From positions 2,976,001 through 3,040,000 of the forward strand of contig NZ_CP071795.1 in the NCBI RefSeq assembly GCF_017498485.1: a DNA stretch of 64,000 nucleotides. The letters are read 5' to 3'. A program made the translations under genes and the position numbers. How positions within the stretch are numbered: position 1 is the first letter of the stretch; every line of letters begins with the position of its first letter. Shown one piece after another: positions 1-9,079 of the stretch. This stretch comes from Polaribacter batillariae (GTDB taxonomy: Bacteria > Bacteroidota > Bacteroidia > Flavobacteriales > Flavobacteriaceae). Under the pieces are notes generated by a model. That model was not told the DNA's origin. It made no database searches and saw only the letters and a list, made by a program, of their open reading frames with translations.

Positions 1-3000
1 ATGATGCTTTTCAATTTGAACCACAACTGTAATGTCTTTTGAAGCAGAGCCTACTTGAAGCAATACTTCGTCTCCGGTTTTATAAATCGTTTTATCGGTT
101 TTTATAACGAATAATTTATTGTCGGCTACTTTTTTATCATCATTAGAAAAGATTGAAAACTTTTTTTCGTCTTTTACTGTTTGTCCGAATTTGTCTTCAC
201 TTTCTAAAACAGCCATATATTTTCCAGAAACCCATTTATTTATATTTTTTAAGCTGATTTCTTTCTCGTTTTCAGTATTAAAATTAGTGCTAAAAACAAG
301 TTGTCCTTTTTTCCAATTTTTCTCTTCCATTTCTTCTTTAGAATATGCTTCATTTGGAAATAATTTTCGAAAGGTATTTTCAGAAATATCTTGATAAAAT
401 GGAACATTCCAAGGTCTTTGCCTTTGCACGCTTTTGGGTGCTTGTAATTTGTATATTTTAAGGGTTCCTTTTGCAGGTACAAATTCGCCATTCAAGTTTT
501 TTGTTTCGATGGTTAATTTGTTTTCTGGTAAATTTTTATTTAACTGATCTTCCATAGAAATTGTAGCTAATAAAGCATGATACCCAACTTTTACAATGCT
601 TGTTGCACTGCGAGTTTCGCCATTTACGTCAGTTACATCTGCTGTAATTTCGTAAGTAAAAACGGGTAAATTTTCTTTGGAGATACTTTCGTCTGCCAAA
701 GCTTTAAATTGTATGGAAAAATTTCCAGAAGTATTGGTAGTGGTTTCTCCATTTGTAATTTCTTGTGAAGACGAAGTTGGTCTTGGTCTGTGCCAATAAT
801 ACCAATTTGGATATTGTACTTTTCGATGCACTCTGTAAACCACTTTTGCATCTGTAATTGTGGCTCCAGAAAATGCTTTGGCAAATCCGTTAATGGTTAC
901 AGAATCGTTAATTTTAAAAGTTTCTGTTATAGGTTTAAAACCGGTTTCGAACTTTGGTCTTTTGTATTCTTCGACAGAAATAGTAATGGAATTTTGATAG
1001 TCGAATCTGTAATACTCATTACTATCTTCTTCTAAACTTTCGTCAACAGAAATGCTAAAATTTCCTGTTAGCCCATTGTTTGGTAAGATAAATTCACCAG
1101 CAATAGTACCAAATTCATTCAGTTTTAAATTCAACTTTTTTACTTCTTGATTATTTACATCCTTTAAAACAATTTTTACAAACTCATTTTTATAAATTTC
1201 AGATTTTTCTCCCTGTTTTTTAAGAACAATTGCTTTAAAATAAACTGTTTGTCCAGGTCTATAAATGCTTCTATCAGTAAAAATAAAGGGTTTTATAAAT
1301 GTTTTCGCTGTCTGATTATTATAATTCCTATCATTTTCTCGTAAATACTGATTCCCAAAAGTGGCAATATCATTTTTTGTTTTTACAGAAATTTCTACAT
1401 TTTGATAGTAATTATAACTTTTAAATGAAGCAAACCCATTTTTATCTGTTATGAGTTTTTTATTGATATGAGCACCTCTTTGCCTTTTTTCGTTCTCTAA
1501 ATGAATCTCAGCATTTTTAATTGGTTCTCCATGATTTCTGTCTACAATTTGGTAATTATGAGTATTGTTAAACGTATTCTGAACCAACGTTAAATTTGTA
1601 GCCTGAATTGTAGTTGTTCCAAAAATGTTGTTTTTACTCAATTCTTTTTCTTCGGAAGCGACTACTAAATAAATTCCGTTTTTTAATTTCGGTACAATAA
1701 CTTCTGTAGTGTGTTGTAAATAATCGTTTTCGTTTCTTAGGCTGTTATTCCAATTTTCAGATGATTTTAATTTGTTGATAAAAGCTATTTTATCTTCACT
1801 TTTATAGGTTTTATTTAATTTGAGAATATCATTTTTACTTATTTTATAAATAGAAAAATAAAGTGTATCAATATTTTTATAATCAATTTCTAACCTCGAA
1901 TTTTTATCAATAGGAATGTATTTTTCAGCACGAATACGAATTGTTTTTTCTTCGATTTGAGCTTTTAAAACCTTGCATTTTTTTGCTCCTAAACTTTCTG
2001 GAAATTGGTTAATAACTTCATTACAAATGGCAATGGCATCTTTATTTTTAAATCTGTTTTCTTTTGCTGATTTAAAACGATTTGCTTGATTTTTATAAAT
2101 ATTCGCAATCTCATACCCATACAAACCACTGGCTTCAACATTTTTATATTTTTCTTTCGAATTTTTTAATGTTGATATTAAAATGGTTTCTTTATGACTA
2201 AAAGTAGCATTGTTATTTACAAAATGAAGTCTTTGAATGTCTATATCTGCCAAGGCATTAGTGTTACTTTCGCTCAAATGAAAACAAATTAATTTTTGAT
2301 ATACTTTTAAAGCATTCATTTGAAGCGATAAACTGTCTTTCGAAGTTATTTTTATATTGGAAAAACGATAAGCATCACCCAAATAAGAAGGAGCATCTAT
2401 TTTGAATTGATATGCAGGTTTGTTGATCGAATTTTCTGAAGTTTTATAAAATGTTAACGCATTATTTGCCAGAAAATCGAACAATGTGGGTCTTACTGTT
2501 TTGGCATCTTTTTCTATTTGAAGAATGTCTGCAAATTCAGTAATTTTTATGTTTTGCAACTCTTTTTCATTTAAAAGAGAAGCTTTATAGTAGGTATGAA
2601 TTTCTTTAAAAAGCGTATTCAAATCCCAAGTTCTAAAATCTTTTTGATCTAATTGAGATTTTGAAGAAACATTGGTTCGGTTGTAAAACTTATATCTATT
2701 TTGAGTATAATATTGCCAATATAAATTTGCCAACACATTTTGTAATACGTTTTTGGTAGGAAAATTACTTTTAGAAATATGCTCTTTAAAATTATTAATT
2801 ACCTTTAACTGCGCATCTTCTTCTAACGTTAAAGCAAACTTACTTTTGTAAAAAAGCGATTTTATAATCTGTGGCGCACTGTTTTCTTTTGTTGCAGCAT
2901 CGTAGATTTTATCTACCATTTTTAATGCTGATTTTGGCAAACCATCAACTTCTAATTTTTCGACTTCTGTCCAAAGTTTGTCGTAATTATTTTGAGAGTA

Positions 3001-3054
3001 TGTAGTTAAAGAAAATAATATCATTAATAAAAAGGGTATTGTTGTGTTTTTCAT
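1..3054 (-). CDS. Alpha-2-macroglobulin family protein (N-terminal part; runs off the window)
   Basis: An open frame of 1018 codons starts at the ATG at 3054 and is still open at base 1, so the C-terminal half is missing. The product begins with a Sec signal peptide (MKNTTIPFLLMILFSLTTYS) without a lipobox cysteine, so it is exported but probably not a lipoprotein. The first ~350 residues are helical and unassigned. From about residue 590 there is a typical MG2 domain (TDRSIYRPGQTVYFKA), followed by further macroglobulin-like beta domains (KTDKTIYKTGDEVLLQVGS near the window edge). Bacteroidetes homologues are roughly 1900-2000 residues. Known bacterial alpha-2-macroglobulins are envelope protease traps or surface proteins; the thioester region, if present, lies outside the window. 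The gene diverges from mpl across 168 bp. Confidence 0.85.
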   Translation of the reverse strand, partial: MKNTTIPFLLMILFSLTTYSQNNYDKLWTEVEKLEVDGLPKSALKMVDKIYDAATKENSAPQIIKSLFYKSKFALTLEEDAQLKVINNFKEHISKSNFPTKNVLQNVLANLYWQYYTQNRYKFYNRTNVSSKSQLDQKDFRTWDLNTLFKEIHTYYKASLLNEKELQNIKITEFADILQIEKDAKTVRPTLFDFLANNALTFYKTSENSINKPAYQFKIDAPSYLGDAYRFSNIKITSKDSLSLQMNALKVYQKLICFHLSESNTNALADIDIQRLHFVNNNATFSHKETILISTLKNSKEKYKNVEASGLYGYEIANIYKNQANRFKSAKENRFKNKDAIAICNEVINQFPESLGAKKCKVLKAQIEEKTIRIRAEKYIPIDKNSRLEIDYKNIDTLYFSIYKISKNDILKLNKTYKSEDKIAFINKLKSSENWNNSLRNENDYLQHTTEVIVPKLKNGIYLVVASEEKELSKNNIFGTTTIQATNLTLVQNTFNNTHNYQIVDRNHGEPIKNAEIHLENEKRQRGAHINKKLITDKNGFASFKSYNYYQNVEISVKTKNDIATFGNQYLRENDRNYNNQTAKTFIKPFIFTDRSIYRPGQTVYFKAIVLKKQGEKSEIYKNEFVKIVLKDVNNQEVKKLNLKLNEFGTIAGEFILPNNGLTGNFSISVDESLEEDSNEYYRFDYQNSITISVEEYKRPKFETGFKPITETFKINDSVTINGFAKAFSGATITDAKVVYRVHRKVQYPNWYYWHRPRPTSSSQEITNGETTTNTSGNFSIQFKALADESISKENLPVFTYEITADVTDVNGETRSATSIVKVGYHALLATISMEDQLNKNLPENKLTIETKNLNGEFVPAKGTLKIYKLQAPKSVQRQRPWNVPFYQDISENTFRKLFPNEAYSKEEMEEKNWKKGQLVFSTNFNTENEKEISLKNINKWVSGKYMAVLESEDKFGQTVKDEKKFSIFSNDDKKVADNKLFVIKTDKTIYKTGDEVLLQVGSASKDITVVVQIEKHH

Positions 3055-3222
3055 AATCGAAGATTTTTCGTAACAAAGCAAACATAAATCGGGTTTTAAA
3101 ACAAGCCTAAATTAGTAAACGCTACTTTTTAGCGAGTAAAACCAATTTTAAGTTGAGTTTACCTCTAAAATAATCATTTTTGTTGAAAGCTTTTGTATTT
3201 TTACTTTTTAAAATTTTGTTAG

Positions 3223-4575
3223 ATGAACATTCATTTTATTGCGATTGGCGGAAGCGCAATGCACAATCTTGCCATAGCTTTACACCAAAAAGGATACCAA
3301 GTTTCTGGAAGTGACGATGCAATTCACAATCCGTCTAAATCTCGTTTAGAAAAATACGGTTTGTTGCCAAAAGAGTTGGGTTGGTTTCCTGAAAAAATAA
3401 CGCCTAATTTAGATGTTATTATTTTAGGAATGCATGCTAAAAAAAACAATTTAGAATTGTTAAAAGCGCAAGAATTAGGAGTAAAAATTTATTCGTATCC
3501 AGCATTTTTATACGAGCAATCTAAAAACAAAACAAGAGTTGTAATTGGGGGTTCTCATGGAAAAACAACCATTACCTCTATGATTTTGCACGTGCTAAAT
3601 TATCACGATAAAAAAGTAGATTATATGGTGGGTGCACAATTAGAAGGTTTCGAAACCATGGTACATTTAACTAAAGAAAACGAATTTATTGTTTTAGAAG
3701 GAGATGAGTATTTGAGTTCGCCCATAGATATGCTTCCAAAATTTCATTTATACAAACCAAATATTGCTTTGCTAAGTGGCATTGCTTGGGATCATATTAA
3801 TGTTTTTCCAACTTTTAAAAATTATGTAGATCAGTTTAAAACCTTCACAAATTCTTTAATTAATGGAGGAAGTATGGTGTATAATGAAGAAGATCTTGAA
3901 GTAAAAAACGTAGTAGAATCGTCAACAAATCATATTAAAAAATATCCATACACAACTCCAAAACACTTTATTGAAAACGGAATTACTTATTTAGAAACTC
4001 CAGAAGGGAATTTGCCTTTGGAAATCTTCGGAAAACACAATCTTCAAAATTTAGCAGGTGCAAAATGGATTTGCCAACATATGGGAATAGATGAAGATGA
4101 TTTTTATGAAGCAATTGCCAGTTTTAAAGGAGCCAGCAAACGTTTAGAGAAAATTGCAGAAAGTAATACAACGGTTATTTTTAAAGATTTTGCACATTCG
4201 CCAAGTAAAGTCGCTGCTACTACAAAAGCCGTTAAAAATCAATATTCTAATAGAACTGTTTTGGCCTGTTTAGAGTTGCATACCTATTCTAGTTTAAATG
4301 CAGCGTTTTTACAGGAATACAAAGGCGCATTAGATAAAGCAGATGTTGCCGTCGTTTTTTATTCACCAGATGCCGTAAAAATTAAGCAATTAGAAGAAGT
4401 TACTGCTACACAAATTTCAGAAGCTTTTGAGCGAGAAGATTTAATTATTTATACGAATCCGCAAGAATTTAAAGAGTTTCTTTTTAATAAAAATTTAGAA
4501 AATTCTGCAGTCGTTTTAATGAGTTCTGGTAATTATGGAGGGCTAGATTTTAAAGAGGTTAAGCGTTTGGTTTAG
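3223..4575 (+). CDS. mpl: UDP-N-acetylmuramate:L-Ala-gamma-D-Glu-meso-DAP ligase, Mpl
   Basis: A 450-residue Mur-ligase-family protein. The N-terminal Rossmann part begins IHFIAIGGSAMHNLAIAL, and the ATP-binding loop GGSHGKTTITSM lies near residues 108-119. Mpl reattaches the recycled tripeptide L-Ala-gamma-D-Glu-meso-DAP to UDP-MurNAc in the cytoplasm during murein recycling. The opening IGGSAMHNLA rather than MurC's usual IGGIGMSG, together with the length, favours Mpl over MurC. The ATG at 3223 is the first in frame and leaves a full N-terminal nucleotide fold. Its last 17 bases overlap the convergent nucleotidyltransferase gene. Confidence 0.93.
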   Translation: MNIHFIAIGGSAMHNLAIALHQKGYQVSGSDDAIHNPSKSRLEKYGLLPKELGWFPEKITPNLDVIILGMHAKKNNLELLKAQELGVKIYSYPAFLYEQSKNKTRVVIGGSHGKTTITSMILHVLNYHDKKVDYMVGAQLEGFETMVHLTKENEFIVLEGDEYLSSPIDMLPKFHLYKPNIALLSGIAWDHINVFPTFKNYVDQFKTFTNSLINGGSMVYNEEDLEVKNVVESSTNHIKKYPYTTPKHFIENGITYLETPEGNLPLEIFGKHNLQNLAGAKWICQHMGIDEDDFYEAIASFKGASKRLEKIAESNTTVIFKDFAHSPSKVAATTKAVKNQYSNRTVLACLELHTYSSLNAAFLQEYKGALDKADVAVVFYSPDAVKIKQLEEVTATQISEAFEREDLIIYTNPQEFKEFLFNKNLENSAVVLMSSGNYGGLDFKEVKRLV

Positions 4576-5671
4576 CCTTTTTTAACCTTAACTGAACTAA
4601 TTTTTCTTGTTGCCATTTTTTATCGGTAATTCTTTTTAACAACCAATTTCTATACTCTTTATCGAAAATAGATTTATAAATAATCGACATTCTTTTTTTA
4701 ATAAAAAGCTCTGTCGATTTCTTTTTATGGGTAGAATTTCTTTTAGACTCATTTAAAAGGTAATCGTTATAAATAGCTAAATATTTTTCGGTTTCTGAAG
4801 TTTTAGTGAAATTTAAAGAATTTATATTATTAAAAGTTGTGTAGCAAATGGCTAAAAAACAATTCAATGGGTTTTGCAAAGTGTCAAATTTTTGAAATGC
4901 ATCTTTTGCAACTGTTTTTTTAGAAAGTAAAAAAACATCGTACGCATTTCTTAAGGCAATTGTTTTAAAATGAAAACCATCGTCATTAATTTGCTTAGCA
5001 ATAATGGATAATGACAACTGATTGTTAAAACTCATTACGTTTATACCATTAATTTTCTGTTTTGTTTTTTCTACAAAATTATAATTAAATTCATGGGCAT
5101 ATTTTTCTAGTAAGAGTTCTTTATGAATTTCTACTGCTGCAATTCTGTTTTCTTTTTGAAGTCTTGGGTAATGTTTAAACTGAGGGAAATCGTAATCGCT
5201 TTTTACAACTTTAGAATAATTGTTCTCTGTTAACACCTCAATTGCTTTAGGGTAATCTTCTTTTGAGAAAATAAAATCGATATCTCCCACCATTCTTTCT
5301 GCAATATCTTCATACAACCCTTCCAACAAATTTCCAGTTCCTTTTAAAAAAATGGTTGTAATGTTGTGTGACATTAGAAGTTCGTTTATTTCTTTTGCTT
5401 GCGATATTATTTGTTCGTTTCTTTCTCTGTTTAAATCGGTGATATGTTGCATGTATTCCACCAATTCTTCAGGTAAATACGAAAGAAAGTTAGCGCGTTT
5501 TAAATTGCAGTATAAAGCAGGAAAAACATAATGAGTCGTACTTAGTTTTACAACAGCATCCCAGTCTATTTTTTGTGTTTTTAATTGTTGCTCAACTTCT
5601 TGTTTATTTTTTTCTTCCAAAGAGATTGTTAAGCATTTAGCTACAAAAAATAAGGTTTCTTTATAATTCAT
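4559..5671 (-). CDS. Nucleotidyltransferase-family protein (NTP_transf_5 type)
   Basis: A 370-residue protein. Residues ~105-140 carry a minimal nucleotidyltransferase core: a strand followed by LKGTGNLLEGLYED, then VGDIDFIF, where the paired acidic residues of GDIDF would bind metal. This pattern matches the uncharacterised nucleotidyltransferase family PF14907. The C-terminal half is helical and basic (KKAKPNA end). The start overlaps the end of the upstream PqqD/HprK-like gene by 11 bp, so the two are co-translated and probably work together. Such pairs occur beside peptide-modification (lasso or other RiPP) loci, but no precursor peptide or other maturase is visible here. The substrate is unknown. 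Confidence 0.75.
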   Translation of the reverse strand: MNYKETLFFVAKCLTISLEEKNKQEVEQQLKTQKIDWDAVVKLSTTHYVFPALYCNLKRANFLSYLPEELVEYMQHITDLNRERNEQIISQAKEINELLMSHNITTIFLKGTGNLLEGLYEDIAERMVGDIDFIFSKEDYPKAIEVLTENNYSKVVKSDYDFPQFKHYPRLQKENRIAAVEIHKELLLEKYAHEFNYNFVEKTKQKINGINVMSFNNQLSLSIIAKQINDDGFHFKTIALRNAYDVFLLSKKTVAKDAFQKFDTLQNPLNCFLAICYTTFNNINSLNFTKTSETEKYLAIYNDYLLNESKRNSTHKKKSTELFIKKRMSIIYKSIFDKEYRNWLLKRITDKKWQQEKLVQLRLKKAKPNA

Positions 5672-6800
5672 TTTTAAATATTTTAGAAACAGTAGCTACC
5701 ATTTTTTGATTATTAGAATAGGTTATTTGATGACAATTTAATGCAGTAAACCATTTTAAAAAAGCATCTGCATTTTCTTTAACTGGCGAGAGCCAAGCAT
5801 CTGGTACTAATTGCTGAAAAGCTTCAATTTTGGCTATTTTTTGATGTTGTAAATCTGCGTTTTCTTTATATTTAATAAATACTAGATCTTTACAAGGTTT
5901 ATGAGACGAAAAATCGGTGTTATTGGGTTTTAAGTATCGTACTATTTTATTCAATCTTTTAAAATGATATTCAGCAGAATTTTCCAATTCAGGATATATT
6001 GGAAGCAATGTTTTTACACTATTTTTTTTGATAGAAATAGCAGCAGGAAAACTATACACTTCTGTATTTTTTGCATCTACAGGCACAAAATCGTCTGCCA
6101 AACAAGTAAAACCGTTTGCTTGTAACAGTGCTAAAGAAGTGCTTTTTCCGTTGCCAGAATCACCACAAAATAAAATGCTTTTTTTTCCATTAGAAACTGC
6201 AGATGCATGAAAAACACCCAACCATTCTTTTTCTTCTTTTTGATGAATTTTTTGAATGAGTTCCATAGAAAATTTTCCTTGAAAGAAATGAATTTCTTTC
6301 TTAGACCAAGCTCCAATAAATTTTTTATCATTGTAAAAGAAAACAAAATTGTTATTTATAAAAACAATAAAGTTATGATGATAATCGGAAGTGCTTTTGA
6401 CTTCTAAATGCTTAAATTTTGGGTGTACTAAATACAGTTCGTATTCGGTAGAAAAATTTACCTTAACAATAATATTATTTATTTTGTAAAATTTTGTGTA
6501 TTCAAATTTCTTTGGTTTTTTAATATCTCTATAGTCGTTTATTAAATTTGAATTTTCAACTGTTTTTGGAGCATAAATTTTACGTTCTAAATCTAAAACA
6601 AAATCAATTGCTTTTTCTAAAGGAACTGCTAGTTTTTTACTTAATGCAAATGCAATATCGTTTACAGGAATGCCTTTGTTTATTCTTTTTAGAATATCTG
6701 CAGTTGTGTTTTCTAAGACTAAGTACTCGTTGCTTTTTTCAAACCAAACAATGGTTTTATCTTCAACAGTTTGGTATAAAAAATGTTTTGCTGTGTTCAT
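5661..6800 (-). CDS. PqqD-like plus HPr-kinase-like ATP-binding protein
   Basis: A 379-residue two-part protein. Residues ~1-75 look like a PqqD-type peptide-binding domain (ENTTADILKRINKGIPVNDI and a following helix). Residues ~200-240 hold a P-loop (FCGDSGNGKSTSLALL) followed by LADDFVPVD, the arrangement of HPr serine kinase C-terminal domains found in RiPP-associated proteins. The middle (~95-190) is beta-rich. It leads a two-gene operon with the overlapping nucleotidyltransferase. In related loci HprK-like proteins may phosphorylate a peptide or sugar; the substrate here is unknown. It is not true HprK, because the HprK N-terminal domain is absent. Confidence 0.75.
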   Translation of the reverse strand: MNTAKHFLYQTVEDKTIVWFEKSNEYLVLENTTADILKRINKGIPVNDIAFALSKKLAVPLEKAIDFVLDLERKIYAPKTVENSNLINDYRDIKKPKKFEYTKFYKINNIIVKVNFSTEYELYLVHPKFKHLEVKSTSDYHHNFIVFINNNFVFFYNDKKFIGAWSKKEIHFFQGKFSMELIQKIHQKEEKEWLGVFHASAVSNGKKSILFCGDSGNGKSTSLALLQANGFTCLADDFVPVDAKNTEVYSFPAAISIKKNSVKTLLPIYPELENSAEYHFKRLNKIVRYLKPNNTDFSSHKPCKDLVFIKYKENADLQHQKIAKIEAFQQLVPDAWLSPVKENADAFLKWFTALNCHQITYSNNQKMVATVSKIFKNEL

Positions 6801-7058
6801 AAAATAAAGGTACTTATTTTCTAATGTTGTTCAAAATAAAAAGCTTCGAAAAGTATTGGTAATTTCAAACAAGAAATGGTATTAGAGCTTAATCAAAAAG
6901 AATTCGGAGTTTCTGTTGAAATTGCCATTCTCGCAAAAACGGGCATCTAAATAAGGTATTTTGGTTTTTACCTTTTTTAAGTGAAAATAAAACCAGCGAA
7001 ATGCCTTTGTGACTTTGCCTTGAGACTAGTTGATTTTAAGAAATTCTTTATTTAAAAC
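6801..7058. other. Intergenic stretch with no convincing gene
   Basis: The 258 bp upstream of the PqqD/HprK-like gene hold no clear gene. A 24-codon ATG frame starting at 6876 on the plus strand is too short and unsupported to call. The promoter of the 6800 gene should lie here, but no strong TAnnTTTG box was found. Confidence 0.4.
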
Positions 7059-7091
7059 AAAAAGGCAGTAATTTAAAATTACTGCCTTTTT
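7059..7091 (-). terminator. Strong hairpin terminator of the ompH/bamA operon, displaced by the IS
   Basis: A 16-bp perfect stem (7059-7074 pairs with 7076-7091, arms containing GGCAGTAATT) is followed by T-runs on both strands. Before the IS256 insertion it would have lain about 50 bp past the second ompH stop codon, so it is best read as that operon's terminator. Confidence 0.8.
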
Positions 7092-7100
7092 GTTTTATAA

Positions 7101-8483
7101 GACACTTTCCCACAAAGTGTGTAAGTTAAAAATTACAGGATTAAATTTTTCATAGTTTAATCCTGTTTTCAAATATAGCCAAAAATTGGTTAAGAATGAT
7201 ACCCCAATTTCTAATAGGCAATGTCCATTTTTTTGTTGATTCTCTCAAAGCTAAAAATACGGATTTAATTACAGCATCATCTGTTGGATATGAGAGTTTG
7301 TTTTTAGTGTATTTTCTAATTTTCCCATTTAAGTTTTCAATTAAATTTGTGGTATAAATAATGGTTCTGATTTCTAATGGGAAATCGAAGAAAACAGTGA
7401 GTTCATCCCAATTGTTTTCCCATGATTTAATGGCATAAGAATATTTAGAGTTCCATTTATTTTTAAAGTCTTCTAAGGCTGCTTTTGCTGCTTCTTTTGT
7501 AGGAGCTGTATAGATTTGCTTCATATCTCTTGTAAAGGCTTTTTTATCTTTCCAGACTACATATTTACAAGAGTTTCTGATTTGATGAACCACACATATT
7601 TGTGTTACTGAATTGGGAAAAATAGTTTTAATGGTGTCTGTAAATCCGTTTAAATTATCAGTTGCTGTAATTAAAATGTCTTGTGTTCCTCTGGCTTTTA
7701 TGTCGGTTAAAACGCTCATCCAAAAAGAGGAAGATTCGTTTTTTCCTAACCAAAGTCCTAAAACTTCTTTTTTACCATCTACTCTAAGACCAACAGCAAT
7801 GTAAATTGTTTTATTGATGACTTTGGAGTTTTCACGAACCTTAAAAACGATGCCATCCATCCATACAATCAGATAAGTAGCTTCTAAAGGTCTATTTTTC
7901 CAAGCAATAATGTCAGCTGTAATTTTATCTGTGATTCTAGAAATGGCTGAACTAGAGATGTTATAATCATACAATTCTCGTATTTGTTCTTCGATATCTG
8001 TAGTACTCATTCCTTTGGCATACAAAGAAATAATCAGGTTTTCAACTCCATCTGCAGTACTTTCTCGCTTTTTAATAAGCATTGGATTGAAAGTAGCATC
8101 GCGATCTCTTGGAACTTTTATTTTAGTTTCTCCTAAATGCGTCTTTATGGTCTTGGTGCCATAGCCATTTCGTGAATTAGGATTGTTGCTTTTTTGATGC
8201 TTATCGTAATCTAAATGTGCATCTAATTCGCCTTCTAAAATCTTTTCTACACCACGTTTGTGCAGTTGTTCTATAAAACTGGTTAGTTCTGAACCTGTTT
8301 TAAATTGTTTTAAAAATTCTTCGTTTAATAAATCTTCTGGTTTCATAATAAAAGTGTGTTTATAAATTTAGTGATTATTTAATCGTAAAGTTATTTCCGA
8401 AATTTTTCCTCATGGAGCAATTTAAATATTGCTCTAGAAAAATTTCAGAATAACTTTACTTACACACTTTTTGGTTTAGTACC
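7101..8483 (-). mobile_element. Intact IS256-family insertion sequence, 1383 bp
   Basis: Both ends are defined. The left end GACACTTTCCCACAAAGTG and the reverse complement of the right end GGTACTAAACCAAAAAGTG align base for base over 25 positions with 19 matches, including a shared AAAGTGTGTAAG. The element is flanked by the 8-bp target duplication TTTTATAA (7093-7100 and 8484-8491), the size typical of IS256. It carries one full-length transposase gene. A 98%-like but truncated copy lies at 47692-48716 in the same orientation. The preserved duplication indicates a simple, probably recent, insertion. Confidence 0.95.
7150..8346 (-). CDS. IS256-family (MULE-like) transposase, full length
   Basis: 398 residues, the normal length for the family. 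The N-terminal region contains the typical [33 protein letters not shown] start (residues ~5-35) and a DNA-binding section. The DDE core includes [10 protein letters not shown] (first Asp), ATDNLNGF (second Asp) and the C-terminal [17 protein letters not shown] segment with the catalytic Glu. The reading frame is uninterrupted and both IS ends are present, so the element could be active. It catalyses cut-out/paste or copy-out transposition of its own DNA. Confidence 0.95.
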   Translation of the reverse strand: MKPEDLLNEEFLKQFKTGSELTSFIEQLHKRGVEKILEGELDAHLDYDKHQKSNNPNSRNGYGTKTIKTHLGETKIKVPRDRDATFNPMLIKKRESTADGVENLIISLYAKGMSTTDIEEQIRELYDYNISSSAISRITDKITADIIAWKNRPLEATYLIVWMDGIVFKVRENSKVINKTIYIAVGLRVDGKKEVLGLWLGKNESSSFWMSVLTDIKARGTQDILITATDNLNGFTDTIKTIFPNSVTQICVVHQIRNSCKYVVWKDKKAFTRDMKQIYTAPTKEAAKAALEDFKNKWNSKYSYAIKSWENNWDELTVFFDFPLEIRTIIYTTNLIENLNGKIRKYTKNKLSYPTDDAVIKSVFLALRESTKKWTLPIRNWGIILNQFLAIFENRIKL

Positions 8484-8536
8484 TTTTATAAAACCTTAAA
8501 GCGTTTAGAACAATGTAACCATTGGAATTGATATTG

Positions 8537-9067
8537 TTAGTTTGTTGCTTGTGGCTTTGGTTTATCTTTTAACAAGCCTAATTTTGCTTTTACTGCATCG
8601 TATAAATCTTCTCCTTTTTTTACGATTAAAGATTTTGCATCAAAAACATATAAAATTCCTTTTGTAGCAGCCACTTCTTCAATTGCTTTTTCTGCTTTCT
8701 TTACAATAGGCTGTAGTTCTTCTGCTTGCTTTTTTTGCATTTCTTGATATGCAGTTTGCTGTGCTTGCTCGTATCTAGCTCTATCTAATTGAATTTCTTC
8801 TGCTCTTTTTTTGTTCGTTTCTGGAGTTTGAGTTCCTTGCTCTGCATCATACTTTTTATATTTTGCTTCCAATTTCTTCTTCATTCCTTCAATTTCGCTT
8901 TGGTAAGATTTACCTAATTTTTCTAAAGTAACACTTAAAGCTCTAGTTTCTGGCATGTTGTCGATTACTCTTTGGTAGTCTATATGACCTATTTTTTGTG
9001 CATTTGCAACACCAGCTACCCCTAAAGTAAATACAGCAATTAATAGTAACGTTTTTAAATTTTTCAT
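8537..9067 (-). CDS. OmpH/Skp-family periplasmic chaperone
   Basis: A 176-residue protein with a Sec signal peptide (MKNLKTLLLIAVFTLGVAGVANA), then KIGHIDYQRVIDNMPETRAL and a long charged coiled coil (residues ~45-125), then a C-terminal strand region (GILYVFDAKSLIVKKGEDLYDAVKAKL). This is the Skp layout, a periplasmic holdase that grips unfolded outer-membrane proteins. It is the last gene of the bamA operon, 13 bp after a second OmpH gene. The IS256 element lies between its stop codon and the operon terminator. Confidence 0.9.
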   Translation of the reverse strand: MKNLKTLLLIAVFTLGVAGVANAQKIGHIDYQRVIDNMPETRALSVTLEKLGKSYQSEIEGMKKKLEAKYKKYDAEQGTQTPETNKKRAEEIQLDRARYEQAQQTAYQEMQKKQAEELQPIVKKAEKAIEEVAATKGILYVFDAKSLIVKKGEDLYDAVKAKLGLLKDKPKPQATN

Positions 9068-9079
9068 TCTTGTTTTAAT

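Noticed and set aside
6876..6950. A 24-codon ATG frame between the PqqD-like gene and the terminator.
   Set aside because: Too short, with no conserved pattern or promoter, and not supported as a RiPP precursor.
7101..8536. Absence of murI downstream of the ompH genes, as if deleted by IS256.
   Set aside because: The 8-bp target duplication shows a simple insertion and the hairpin just beyond the IS suggests the operon ended there already.
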